Shown here piece by piece: positions 44,681 through 53,735 of a stretch of DNA of 64,000 nt (the stretch's first letter is position 1; the number at the start of each line of letters is the position of its first letter). Below the pieces are notes generated by a model. That model was not told the origin of the DNA and did not search any database. It saw only the letters and a list, made by a program, of their open reading frames with translations. The position numbers and the translations under genes are program-made. This stretch comes from CAWEPK01 sp049521495 (GTDB lineage: Bacteria > Desulfobacterota > Syntrophorhabdia > Syntrophorhabdales > WCHB1-27), in the NCBI GenBank assembly GCA_049521495.1, contig JBEKOT010000002.1, positions 1 to 64,000 on the forward strand. Direction: 5' to 3'.

Positions 44681-44713
44681 ATATTAAGGGTACAGAGTAC
44701 CATATTTTAATAT
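44681..44713. promoter_or_regulatory. inverted repeat, candidate operator
   Basis: GGTAC-AGA-GTACC (44689-44701) is exact and is flanked by ATATTAA on the left and TTAATAT on the right, a nested dyad placed about 25 bp before the ligase start. The XRE-cupin regulator encoded later in the operon is a possible binder. Confidence 0.35.
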
Positions 44714-44737
44714 AAAAGACCCGAAGAGGAGGTAATT

Positions 44738-46366
44738 ATGGAGGAATTTTCTACTGCAAGATTTGAGGTTGAATTCAAGAACAGGACAGTCCCTTACCTG
44801 GTGCAGGCGAGAGCCAAGGAGTTGGGAGACAAGGTATTCTTCATGTTTGAGAAGCAGAAAGTCACGTACAAGGAACTCGATGCGAACGTGAACCGTGTTG
44901 CCAACTCGCTTACCAAAATGGGGTTGAAGAAGGGCGACAAGGTATGCTTTATGATGAAGAATTCAATCGAATTCATTTACTCCTGGTTTGCACTGGGTAA
45001 GCTCGGTATCGTGATGGTGCCGATGAATCCGACGCTGCGGGGGAATCTTCTTCAGTACATCATTCACAATTCTGACGCAACCCTCGCCTTTGTCGACAAT
45101 GATCTTGTAGATCGTGTTCAGTTCATAGAGGGTTCTATCCCGAAAATCAACGGTGTTGTGGTCGTGCAAGAGAATCCCGAGCACAAGGAATCAGTCAACT
45201 TCAAGCGGATCAAGGTGACGCCATTCGAGGCATTGTTAAAGGGGTCTCCATCCGCTCCGGGAGTCGAGGTGTTTCCCTGGGAGACGATGTCTATTCTCTA
45301 CACCTCTGGAACTACCGGTCCTTCAAAAGGGGCTTTGCTCAGCCATCATTACTATTACAATACCGCTTGGTCAGCCCTCTATTACATGCAGCATTCAGAA
45401 AACGACGTCTTATACTCCTGTCTTCCCTTTTTCCATGCAAACGCGTCGATGTCCTCTATCTACACAACGTTGCTCGTTAAAGCATCTTTTGCGATGGGAA
45501 AGAGGTTCAGCCTGAGAAGCTTCTGGGACGAGATCGATATGTATAAAGCGACTCACACCGATGTGATGGGTTCCATCCTCGTCCTTCTTATGAAGCAGGA
45601 TCCAAAGCCCGACGACGCGAAGAACAGTCTAAAAGTAGTTAACTCTGTCCCGCTGATCCCAGACTCTCTTGAATTCGAGAAGAGGTTCGGGGTGAAACTG
45701 ATAGGAATGTTCGGGGCGACAGAGACAAGCATATGCATCGCGTCGCCCTTCAATGAAGAGACAAAGCCTGATTCTTGCGGGAAAAGCCTGCCTCAGTACG
45801 AATGCCGCATCTTCGATGACAACGACATCGAGTGCCCGCCTGGTGTACCTGGGGAGATAGTGGTTCGGGGGAATCAGCCATTTATTCAGATGGATGGCTA
45901 CTACAATCTGCCCGACGTCAGCCTCAGAGTTTTCAGGAACCTCTGGTACCACACGGGAGACTATGGCATGCAGGACGAAAAAGGGTACTTCTATTTCGTA
46001 GACCGGAGGAAGGACTCGATCCGAAGGAGAGGCGAGAACATCTCGTCTTTTGAGGTAGAGGAAGTAGTTAATTCTCATCCGGCAGTACTTGAGTCGGCCG
46101 CAATCGCGATCAAAGACAAAGAAATGACCGAGGATGAAGTGAAGATATGCGTGATATTGAAGGAAGGGCAGACCCTGAATCCAGCTGATCTGATCATGTA
46201 TTGTAAGGAACGGATGGCTTACTTCATGGTTCCCCGGTATATCGAATTCATGAAGGAGTTTCCCAAGACACCCAATCAGAAAATCGAGAAGTATAAGCTG
46301 CGGGAAGGAGGCATATCTGCAGCGACCTGGGACAGGGAAGCCGCAGGCATCAAGATCACACGATGA
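44738..46366 (+). CDS. acyl-CoA ligase (AMP-forming, CaiC-like)
   Basis: A 542-residue ANL-superfamily ligase that activates a carboxylic acid to acyl-AMP and then acyl-CoA. The ATP loop is LYTSGTTGPSKGALLSHH, the adenine/A5 segment is GMFGATETS, the hinge Asp-Arg lies in YFVDRRKDSIRRRGENIS and the catalytic Lys in TPNQKIEKYKLRE. Overall it resembles crotonobetaine/carnitine-CoA ligase and other medium/dicarboxylate activators. GAGGAGG precedes the ATG. It is first in the operon with the mutase, so its product is the likely mutase substrate or precursor. Confidence 0.9.
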   Translation: MEEFSTARFEVEFKNRTVPYLVQARAKELGDKVFFMFEKQKVTYKELDANVNRVANSLTKMGLKKGDKVCFMMKNSIEFIYSWFALGKLGIVMVPMNPTLRGNLLQYIIHNSDATLAFVDNDLVDRVQFIEGSIPKINGVVVVQENPEHKESVNFKRIKVTPFEALLKGSPSAPGVEVFPWETMSILYTSGTTGPSKGALLSHHYYYNTAWSALYYMQHSENDVLYSCLPFFHANASMSSIYTTLLVKASFAMGKRFSLRSFWDEIDMYKATHTDVMGSILVLLMKQDPKPDDAKNSLKVVNSVPLIPDSLEFEKRFGVKLIGMFGATETSICIASPFNEETKPDSCGKSLPQYECRIFDDNDIECPPGVPGEIVVRGNQPFIQMDGYYNLPDVSLRVFRNLWYHTGDYGMQDEKGYFYFVDRRKDSIRRRGENISSFEVEEVVNSHPAVLESAAIAIKDKEMTEDEVKICVILKEGQTLNPADLIMYCKERMAYFMVPRYIEFMKEFPKTPNQKIEKYKLREGGISAATWDREAAGIKITR

Positions 46367-46412
46367 AGTCTAACTCGAACGCCATTCGCCCGAGGCGGGC
46401 TGGAGGGTAATC

Positions 46413-48110
46413 ATGTTTGACAAAGATTATTTGAAAAAAATAAGAGAAGAAAAAAAGCGCTGGGAGGAAACGGTCGTCAAAGAGAGGTTGGGTCAGGCTA
46501 AAGAGATGAAGGATCCCTTCAAGACTGATTCGCAGATTGAGGTTAAGAGGTTGTATACTCCTCTTGACCTTGAAGAAGCCGGATTCGATTACCTGGCTGA
46601 TTCCGGTTGGCCGGGCGCTTACCCCTTTGCACGGGGTATTGATCCTGTGATGTATCGTACTGCCCCCTGGGTGATGATGCAGTACAGCGGTTTTGGATCG
46701 GCTGAAGAAACCAATAAACGCTTTAAATACCTGCTTGGCCAGGGTGCTACCTCCTTCTCTATCGCTCTTGACTTGCCGACGCACAAGGCGCTTGATTCCG
46801 ATGATCCGCTTGCCGAAGGCGAGGTGGGGAAGACAGGGGTGCCTATCGACTCTCTTAAATCACTTGAGGCCATCTTTGATGAAATCAAGCTGGATTCAGT
46901 GAAAATGTTCATCTGCGTTGGCATGTCTACAGGCCCTATTATTCTTCCCCTCTTTCTGTCTCTTGCAGAAAAGTCTGGAGTGCCTCCGAGCAACTTCGGG
47001 CTATTTATGACGAATGAATCTCTCATGGAATTTGCGTGTCGAGGAACTCAATTTACTACACCCGAGGGTCATTTCAGGCTCTCCGCCGACGTCGTTGAAT
47101 ACAGCGCGAAAAATTGTCCTAACTTCTCTCCCTTGCAGCTTTCCGGCTACCATGCTCGAGAAGCGGGAGCTACGGCAATTCAGGAACTCGCTTTTCCGCT
47201 GGCTAACTGCATTGCCTATATTGAGGAAATGAGTAGAAGAGGTCTCTCGATTGACGATTATGCTGGAAGCTTTTCATGGTTTCTGTCCTCATCGCTTGAT
47301 TTCTTAGAAGAGGTTGCTAAGTTCAGGGCTTTTAGAAAAATATGGGCGAAAATAGCGAGAGATCGCTTCGGGGCCAAGAACGCTAAGACCATGCAGGCAA
47401 AGATCATGATCTACAGTGGAGGCAGTCATCTTACACGCCGTCAGCCCTACATTAACTTGGCCAGAACCACAATTCAGGCGTTAGCCTCCGTCCTGGGCGG
47501 TATTCAGTTTATGAACCTCTCTTCTTTTGATGAAGCTTATCAAATACCCACCCAGGAAGGCGCAACAATGGCTGTTCGCATTCAGCAGATACTGGCTTTC
47601 GAGACGGGCGTGACGAAGACGGTGGATCCTCTTGCCGGAAGCTACTACATCGAGACGCTTACAAAGAAGATTGAAAACGGGGTCTACGACTATTTGGGAA
47701 AGATCGAGAAGATGGGGGGAGCAATCAAGGCGATTGAAAAGGGCTTTTACCAGTCCGAGATTGCTGAGCAGGCTTATCGCTATAATCGGGAAATCGAGTC
47801 AAAGGACCGGATCAAGGTGGCCTTGAACGAGTTTGTTATGGATGAGGACGTTCGAGTTGCGCCTCTCCGATATGACCCGGACGCTGAGAGAAAGACGATT
47901 GATGCCCTTATAAGACTCCGTAAGGAAAGAGACAATGCGAAAGTCGAGAAGTGCTTGGACAATGTGAGGCGTGTTCTCAGAAGCAGCGATAATGCGATAC
48001 CGGCCATTCTAGATGCAGTGAAAGCGTATGCGACGGTTGGCGAACTTGGATCAGTTATTCGAGAAGTCTATGGGAGATATGAAGAAGGAATCACGCGGTT
48101 CCAAATTTGA
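46413..48110 (+). CDS. B12-dependent acyl-CoA mutase, large (barrel) subunit
   Basis: A 565-residue protein covering only the substrate-binding TIM barrel of methylmalonyl-CoA-mutase-type enzymes; the B12 domain is the next gene. Barrel marks are RGIDPVMYRTAPWVMMQYSGFG and IALDLPTHKALDSDDP. The positions equal to Tyr89 and Arg207 of Propionibacterium MCM seem to be Tyr (MMQYSGF) and Arg (TTPEGHFRL), whereas isobutyryl-CoA mutase has Phe and Gln. That favours a substrate with a free carboxylate. The usual QNDxLKE reads TNESLMEF, so this is a divergent clade. Ribosome site GGAGGG. Exact substrate open. Confidence 0.88.
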   Translation: MFDKDYLKKIREEKKRWEETVVKERLGQAKEMKDPFKTDSQIEVKRLYTPLDLEEAGFDYLADSGWPGAYPFARGIDPVMYRTAPWVMMQYSGFGSAEETNKRFKYLLGQGATSFSIALDLPTHKALDSDDPLAEGEVGKTGVPIDSLKSLEAIFDEIKLDSVKMFICVGMSTGPIILPLFLSLAEKSGVPPSNFGLFMTNESLMEFACRGTQFTTPEGHFRLSADVVEYSAKNCPNFSPLQLSGYHAREAGATAIQELAFPLANCIAYIEEMSRRGLSIDDYAGSFSWFLSSSLDFLEEVAKFRAFRKIWAKIARDRFGAKNAKTMQAKIMIYSGGSHLTRRQPYINLARTTIQALASVLGGIQFMNLSSFDEAYQIPTQEGATMAVRIQQILAFETGVTKTVDPLAGSYYIETLTKKIENGVYDYLGKIEKMGGAIKAIEKGFYQSEIAEQAYRYNREIESKDRIKVALNEFVMDEDVRVAPLRYDPDAERKTIDALIRLRKERDNAKVEKCLDNVRRVLRSSDNAIPAILDAVKAYATVGELGSVIREVYGRYEEGITRFQI

Positions 48111-48124
48111 TGAGGAGGACGATC

Positions 48125-48529
48125 ATGGGGAGGGCAATCCGTATATTGATAGCGAAGCCAGGTCTAGATGGCCACGACCGGGGTGCGAAGCTAATCTCCA
48201 GAGTGCTTGTGGAGGCCGGCGTTGAAGTCATCTATACCGGAAAGTTCCAGACCCCTGAGCAGATAGTGGGAGCGGCAATCCAGGAGGGTGTGGATGGCAT
48301 TGGGCTCAGCATCCTTTCTGGTTCCCACATGACGATGTTTAGGAAGGTACTTGACCTGCTAAAGCAGAAGAAGGTCGACGATGTCGTAGTGTTTGGGGGA
48401 GGCGTGATAATGCCTGATGATATTCCCCAGTTGCAGCAAATGGGCGTCGACAGAATCTTCCCCCCCGACACGCCCACTTCTCAGATTGTCGATTATGTGA
48501 AAGGAGTCAGGACCCGGAGAAATCGGTAG
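48125..48529 (+). CDS. B12-binding small subunit of the acyl-CoA mutase
   Basis: A 134-residue cobalamin-binding Rossmann domain with the DxHxxG signature DGHDRGAKL; the His is the lower axial cobalt ligand. The SGSHMTMF and FGGGVIMPDD loops complete the binding cleft. ATG 48125 is chosen because GAGGAGG ends 6 nt upstream; the ATG at 48107 overlaps the previous stop and lacks a site. Split large/small genes are the arrangement of archaeal MCM and of isobutyryl- and hydroxyisobutyryl-CoA mutases. Confidence 0.93.
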   Translation: MGRAIRILIAKPGLDGHDRGAKLISRVLVEAGVEVIYTGKFQTPEQIVGAAIQEGVDGIGLSILSGSHMTMFRKVLDLLKQKKVDDVVVFGGGVIMPDDIPQLQQMGVDRIFPPDTPTSQIVDYVKGVRTRRNR

Positions 48530-48553
48530 GCAGGAGAGTCGACTTCCACGATT

Positions 48554-49258
48554 ATGCTAAAGATAGATGATTTACATCTCTTCTTCGGAAAGGCCCATAT
48601 TTTGAAGGGCACATCGATTTTCGTGGGCGAGAATGAAATTGTATCGATCGTCGGATCGAATGGAGCAGGAAAAACAACGCTTCTCAATGCGATTTCCAGG
48701 CTCATTCCTCAGAAGTCCGGAACGATTTTTTTCAACGACCTCTGCCTGGACAGAGTCCGCTACACGTCGGTGGTCCGTCTCGGCTTAATCCACGTTCCTG
48801 AAGGAAGGATGATCATACCTTCCCTCACAGTCAGGGAGAACCTTGATCTAGGTGCCTTTCATGAAGCAGCTAGGAAACGCCGCGGTGAGAGCTTGAAAGA
48901 CGTGTATCGATTGTTTCCTGTTCTGGAAGGGAGAAAGAGCCAGGTAGCAGGTACGCTGAGCGGGGGTGAACAACAGATGCTCGCGATAGGAAGAGGTTTG
49001 ATGTCTCTACCAAGACTTTTGATGCTCGATGAGCCGACTCTTGGGCTGGGTCCTCTTGTTGTCGGACACATTTTTGACATTATTCGACAGATCAATGCAA
49101 AAGGCGTCGCTATCCTGTTGGTCGAACAAAACGTCAGGAAGGCGTTAAGCATTTCAACGCGCAGTTATGTGATGGAAAATGGGCACGTAACTCTGGAAGG
49201 GGCGGGGAGCGAGTTATTGGAGAATGAACTGATGAGGAAGGCATTTCTGGGGCTCTGA
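48554..49258 (+). CDS. livF: branched-chain-type ABC importer ATPase LivF (second system)
   Basis: A 234-residue ATPase: Walker A GSNGAGKTTLLN, signature LSGGEQQMLAIGRGL, Walker B LLMLDEPTLGL, then VEQNV. It lies between the mutase and livJ, while its partner livG is six genes downstream, so the operon is interleaved with catabolic genes. Ribosome site is weak (AGGAGAG about 15 nt upstream). Confidence 0.92.
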   Translation: MLKIDDLHLFFGKAHILKGTSIFVGENEIVSIVGSNGAGKTTLLNAISRLIPQKSGTIFFNDLCLDRVRYTSVVRLGLIHVPEGRMIIPSLTVRENLDLGAFHEAARKRRGESLKDVYRLFPVLEGRKSQVAGTLSGGEQQMLAIGRGLMSLPRLLMLDEPTLGLGPLVVGHIFDIIRQINAKGVAILLVEQNVRKALSISTRSYVMENGHVTLEGAGSELLENELMRKAFLGL

Positions 49259-49330
49259 GTAAGATTTGGACAAACAGCGGGCGGGTTCTTAGGCAAGGGG
49301 GTTTGGAGTCAATCAAAGAAAGGAGGAGTT

Positions 49331-50602
49331 ATGGGAAAAAGAAGCAGAAAGACCAATAGAAGTTTCGTACTGGTATCCATTCTTGTCGGTGTATGTCTAT
49401 TGCTCTCAGCGTCAACCCCGATCCTCGCACAGAATCAGCCAAAGGAGATAAAGATTGGGATACTTTATTGCATGACCGGGCCTCTTGCATCGATTGCTCG
49501 TCTTTGTGTCAATGGGCATGAGATGGCGGCGGAAGAGATCAATGCGAAGGGGGGAATTAAGTCTCTCGGAGGAGCCAAGATCAAATTTGTGGTGGGCGAT
49601 ACCGAAAGCAAGCCCCAGGTAGCGATGTCGGCCGCTGAAAAGCTTATCACAAAGGATAACGTCGTTGCACTGCTTGGCCCGTATTCGAGCGGCATCGCCT
49701 TTCCATCAACCCAAATCTCCGAAAAATACAAGTGTCCAAACATCCTGTCCGGCCCTGTTGCCAACCAGATCACCGAACGCGGCTTCAAGTATATCTTTCG
49801 CACGGTCTATAACGCGACTACAAATGCTCGGGTAGCTCTCGATTTTGTAAAATGGGTCGGGGACAAGACCGGGCAAAGGCCGAAAAGAGTCGCGATCCTT
49901 CACGAAGATACCCTTTTCGGGCAATCGACAGCGAAGTCGTGGAAGGAAATGTTGCCCAAGTACGGTCTTGAGCTCGTCGCGGAACTCCCTTATCAGAAGA
50001 CGACCCAAGACCTCTCAACGACGATAATGAAGTTAAAGGCAGCAAAGCCAGATCTGGTTCTCCAGGTTTCTTACACCAATGACGCAATCCTCGTAACTCG
50101 AACGATGTACGACCTCGATTTCAACTGTATGGGAAGAATTCCTTCCGGGGGAGGGCATATAGACCCGGCTTTCGCCAAGGCTGTGGGCAAGCTGGCTGAC
50201 GATCTTATTGTCAATCACCATTACCATCCCTCTTTCAAGGGACCGAAAAACAAGAACCAAATTGCTAACGAGAAATATAAGAAGAAGTACGGGATTGACA
50301 TGGACGACTATAGCGGACCGGCCTATGACGCCACTTGGGTGCTTGCGGATGCGCTGGAAAGAGCGGGCTCAATGGACAGACAAAAGGTGAGAGACGCCAT
50401 CGCAGCCACAGACATCAATTGGAATAATTCGCCGGTGCTGAGGCCATTCCAGTACAAATTTGATGCGACCGGGCAGGCGCCAGCAACGGGTGTCTTCACA
50501 CAGTTTCGAGATGGCAAAATGCAGGTGATCTGGCCTGAGGAATATGCTTCTGCGAAGGTTGTATGGCCGATGCGGACGTGGAAAGAGAGAGGCCTCAGGT
50601 AA
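49331..50602 (+). CDS. livJ: branched-chain-type ABC importer, binding protein (second system)
   Basis: A 423-residue periplasmic protein with signal peptide (core FVLVSILVGVCLLLSA, cleavage likely after ILA before QN). Mature start IKIGILYCMTGPLA; hinge VAILHEDTLFGQSTA. It parallels the 2871 protein over its whole length, including an RxW-type tail (KVVWPMRTWKERG versus VVWPFPGWRGR), so the two importers share an ancestor. A 10-bp hairpin follows the stop. AAGGAGGAG precedes the ATG. Ligand probably the acid handled by the mutase/ligase genes. Confidence 0.92.
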   Translation: MGKRSRKTNRSFVLVSILVGVCLLLSASTPILAQNQPKEIKIGILYCMTGPLASIARLCVNGHEMAAEEINAKGGIKSLGGAKIKFVVGDTESKPQVAMSAAEKLITKDNVVALLGPYSSGIAFPSTQISEKYKCPNILSGPVANQITERGFKYIFRTVYNATTNARVALDFVKWVGDKTGQRPKRVAILHEDTLFGQSTAKSWKEMLPKYGLELVAELPYQKTTQDLSTTIMKLKAAKPDLVLQVSYTNDAILVTRTMYDLDFNCMGRIPSGGGHIDPAFAKAVGKLADDLIVNHHYHPSFKGPKNKNQIANEKYKKKYGIDMDDYSGPAYDATWVLADALERAGSMDRQKVRDAIAATDINWNNSPVLRPFQYKFDATGQAPATGVFTQFRDGKMQVIWPEEYASAKVVWPMRTWKERGLR

Positions 50603-50614
50603 GCAAAAAGGGTA

Positions 50615-50646
50615 GGCTGGAAGGAAGCGCCTGCTCCCTTCCAGCC
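50615..50646 (+). terminator. intercistronic hairpin after livJ
   Basis: GGCTGGAAGG / CCTTCCAGCC, a perfect 10-bp stem with a 12-nt loop followed by GATTTTAT. Between a binding-protein gene and its permease such hairpins usually stabilise the upstream message or cause partial termination, giving more binding protein than permease. Confidence 0.55.
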
Positions 50647-50674
50647 GATTTTATAAGAGGAAGATTTCGAAAGC

Positions 50675-51547
50675 ATGGATAGCACATTCTTAGGGCAGGT
50701 GATCGTAAGTGGTTTTCTTACCGGAGGACTCTATGCCTTGGTGGCCGTCGGGCTCACCATGATTTTTGGAGTCCTCAAGATCATCAATTTTGCCCATGGG
50801 GAATTCCTGATGCTGGGAATGTATCTTAGCTTCTTCTTGACAACCTATCTGCATCTGGATCCCTACATCAGTCTTCTGGTAATTATTCCTGTCTTCTTTC
50901 TCTTCGGTGCCTTCGTTCAATATGGGTTGATCAACCGGATACTTTCGTCGACGTCAGATATACACATACTCTTTACGCTTGGCCTTTCCATGTTCCTTCA
51001 AAATGCCATGCTCTTCATATTTGGTCCGTACATGAGAAGCATCCAGACAAGCTACCTGAAGAAGGTCTACACTCTAGGCTCTTTGAATATCAACAGCACC
51101 CGCTTAATTGCCTTCATCTTTGCTCTGGTTATTACGGCAATTCTGTACCTATTTCTTAAAGAAAGCAATATAGGGAGGGCAATAAGGGCATGTGCTGATG
51201 AGAGAAAAGGCGCCAGGGTAGTCGGGATAGACATAGAGAGAATGTATCTTATTGCCTTTGGCATAGGTACCGCTTGTGCGGGGGCAGCAGGAGGACTCCT
51301 CATGCCATTTTGCTATGCTGACCCCCATGTTGGAACAACATTCATATTGGTCGCTTTTGTCGTTGTCGTTTTGGGTGGTATCGGTAACTTCATGGGCGCA
51401 CTGATAGGCGGTTTCATCATAGGATTTGCCGAGGCCTTTGGCTCCGTTGTCCTTCCCGATTCGCTGAAACAGGTCGTCACCTTCGGGATTCTGGTGCTGA
51501 TTCTTTTTTTCAGGCCTACTGGTTTATTCGGAAAGGGAAGAGCATGA
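50675..51547 (+). CDS. livH: branched-chain-type ABC importer permease LivH (second system)
   Basis: A 290-residue permease with about eight membrane segments: GFLTGGLYALVAVGLTMIFG, then INFAHGEFLMLGMY, coupling loop RACADERKGARVVGIDIERM. AGAGGAAG precedes the ATG. Its TGA overlaps the livM ATG (ATGA). Confidence 0.92.
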   Translation: MDSTFLGQVIVSGFLTGGLYALVAVGLTMIFGVLKIINFAHGEFLMLGMYLSFFLTTYLHLDPYISLLVIIPVFFLFGAFVQYGLINRILSSTSDIHILFTLGLSMFLQNAMLFIFGPYMRSIQTSYLKKVYTLGSLNINSTRLIAFIFALVITAILYLFLKESNIGRAIRACADERKGARVVGIDIERMYLIAFGIGTACAGAAGGLLMPFCYADPHVGTTFILVAFVVVVLGGIGNFMGALIGGFIIGFAEAFGSVVLPDSLKQVVTFGILVLILFFRPTGLFGKGRA

Positions 51548-52569
51548 TGAAAAGTGTTGTCAGAAGCAGATCTTCTCTCGTTTTGGTTGCTCTCGGAATT
51601 GTTTGTCTCTTCCTGCCTGCAATCCTGGGCGAATACTTGATACATGTGATGATCCTGATCTTTTTCTATGCATATCTCGGGCAGTGCTGGAATATTCTTG
51701 GCGGCTATGCAGGACAACTTTCTATCGGCCATGCCGCATATTATGGGATCGGAGCTTATACTTCAACTCTTTTGTTTACACACCTCGGCCTCACGCCTTG
51801 GCTCGGCATGATTGCAGGGGGTGTGGCGGCAATGATGCTTGGCCTCTTTACCGGGTATCTTTGTTTCCGTTTCGGTCTCAAGGGACCTTACTTTGCACTG
51901 GCTACTCTGGGCTTTGCCGAAATACTTCGGCTGATTTGTCTCAATATGACATCAATCGGGGGCGCACAGGGTATCCTAATCCCTCTTCTCGGCCAGGACT
52001 TCTTGAAGTTTCAATTTATGGAGCGAAAGTTCTTTTACTATATAGTCTTCGGAATGCTGATACTCTCGATCGCCGTTGTAACGAGAATTGAGAAAAGCAG
52101 AATGGGCTACTATTTCAGAGCCCTGCATCAGAATGAGGATGCGGCAGAAGCGCTTGGTATTGATATTACCCGCTACAAACTGATCGCGGTTGGCCTGAGC
52201 TCCTTCCTTACCGCCCTCGGCGGTACCTTCTATGCTCAGTATACGATGTATATTGAACCTGAAATCATGTTCGGTTCCTTCACATCCGTAGATATTCTTC
52301 TCAGAACCATCATCGGGGGCGCGGGGACCGTGTACGGCCCCGTCATAGGTTCGTTTATCCTGACGCCTGTGTCGGAAATAATGCGTAATGTCGTGGGAGG
52401 CGGCAAATCGGGGATCAATATAATGGTCTTCGGTATTATTGTCATGCTTATCTGTATTTTCATGCAAAAGGGGATATTGCCCTGGTTGAAAGCCAGGGTG
52501 AGCAATTATTTCGGCAGCGAAAACGAGGACAGCGCTTCCGAATATGTTATCAAGGAGGGGACATCATGA
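51544..52569 (+). CDS. livM: branched-chain-type ABC importer permease LivM (second system)
   Basis: A 341-residue permease with the hallmark GGYAGQLSIGHAAYYGIGAY and coupling loop FRALHQNEDAAEALGIDITRYK; a polar C-terminal tail extends past the last helix. Coupled by 4-bp overlaps to livH before it and to the thiolase gene after it, so transport and catabolism are translated together. Confidence 0.92.
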   Translation: MMKSVVRSRSSLVLVALGIVCLFLPAILGEYLIHVMILIFFYAYLGQCWNILGGYAGQLSIGHAAYYGIGAYTSTLLFTHLGLTPWLGMIAGGVAAMMLGLFTGYLCFRFGLKGPYFALATLGFAEILRLICLNMTSIGGAQGILIPLLGQDFLKFQFMERKFFYYIVFGMLILSIAVVTRIEKSRMGYYFRALHQNEDAAEALGIDITRYKLIAVGLSSFLTALGGTFYAQYTMYIEPEIMFGSFTSVDILLRTIIGGAGTVYGPVIGSFILTPVSEIMRNVVGGGKSGINIMVFGIIVMLICIFMQKGILPWLKARVSNYFGSENEDSASEYVIKEGTS

Positions 52570-53735
52570 AACAGAAGAGGGTTGCTATTGTGGCAGCGGG
52601 TATAACTCGCTTTGGAAATCGTCAGGCAACATTCAGAGACTTGATCGCTGAAGCCGGAAAGGCGACTTTCGACAACAACAAGAATATCAAGCCAAAGGAC
52701 TTGCAATCGTTTATTCTTTCGGCCGTGTATCCCGAAAGAGCCGCCTTTCAGGGACACCCCGCCCCGCTTGCGGCAGAGTGGTGCGGAGTAAGACCGTCGG
52801 AATTTCACTGTCGGGTAGAAAATCAATGTGGTAGTGGAACAACAGCGATTAGAACAGCGTATTGTGTGATCCTGTCAGGGCTTACTGATATGGTCATGGT
52901 CGTGGGTGCAGAGAAGGTCATGGTCCCTTCCCATGGAGAGATATTTCTCAACGCGATGGCCGGCTGTGACCGCGAGTGGGAAGGGTGCTTCGGTGTAACA
53001 CCCCCTCCCCTTTTTGCCATGGTGGCCCAAGCACACATGAAAAAGTACGGGACGACGGAAGAGCAACTCGCCCTAGTTTCAGTAAAGAACCATAATCATT
53101 CTGTCAACAACCCCTATGCACATCACCAGAAGGGCGCGAGTCTCGAGCAGGTGATGAAGTCCAGGCCAATCGCGAAACCCCTCAAGCTCTTTGATTGTTC
53201 AACCAATACTGACGGGGCGGCTGGTGTTATTTTGACAACGGAGGAGAGGGCCAGGGATTACACCGATAAGCCTATCTATATACTTGGTACGGCGCAAATA
53301 AATGACGGATATCCGTGGGTGAACTACCCAAAGGACTGGTCGAGTTGGCCGGCACTCAAGATTGCCGCCCAAAAGGCTTACGACATGGCAGGCATAAGCC
53401 CGATGGATATTGACGTAGCGGAGGTACACGATTGTTTCACCATTTCGGAAATAATTGAATGCGAAGAGCTGGGTTTCTGCGAGAAAGGCCAGGGTGGCAG
53501 GTTTGTGCAGGAAGGGCTGTCGGATCATGGCGGCCAGGTGGTGGTGAATCCAAGCGGTGGGTTGATCGCTTGCGGACACCCGTTCGGTGCGACAGGTGTG
53601 CGCCAGGCATGGGAAGCCTTTATTCAGCTGAGAGGAGAAGCAGGAGTGCGGCAGGTCAAAGATGCCAAGATTGCACTGGGACACAACCTGAGCGGCTTGG
53701 GTGAGCATCATATCCTGATATATGGGAGGAACTAA
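52566..53735 (+). CDS. thiolase-family protein (SCP-x/BbsB/Ltp-like)
   Basis: A 389-residue thiolase-fold protein. The nucleophilic Cys is C88 in VENQCGSGTTAI. Further active-site pieces are VHDCFTISE and the closing GHPFGATGVRQ; the second Cys-His loop of classical thiolases reads LGHNLSGLG. This subgroup works with a DUF35 partner, as in BbsAB benzoylsuccinyl-CoA thiolase and in Ltp2-type aldolases. The next gene is such a partner, overlapping at TAATG. It therefore cleaves a beta-keto- or beta-hydroxyacyl-CoA. ATGA overlap with livM. Confidence 0.85.
   Translation: MKQKRVAIVAAGITRFGNRQATFRDLIAEAGKATFDNNKNIKPKDLQSFILSAVYPERAAFQGHPAPLAAEWCGVRPSEFHCRVENQCGSGTTAIRTAYCVILSGLTDMVMVVGAEKVMVPSHGEIFLNAMAGCDREWEGCFGVTPPPLFAMVAQAHMKKYGTTEEQLALVSVKNHNHSVNNPYAHHQKGASLEQVMKSRPIAKPLKLFDCSTNTDGAAGVILTTEERARDYTDKPIYILGTAQINDGYPWVNYPKDWSSWPALKIAAQKAYDMAGISPMDIDVAEVHDCFTISEIIECEELGFCEKGQGGRFVQEGLSDHGGQVVVNPSGGLIACGHPFGATGVRQAWEAFIQLRGEAGVRQVKDAKIALGHNLSGLGEHHILIYGRN

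Noticed and set aside
44515..44737. Cobalamin riboswitch in front of the ligase/mutase operon
   Set aside because: The region was checked for a B12 box; only a loose GCCAGTG-like string is present, without the conserved core, and the leader is AT-rich and unstructured by eye.
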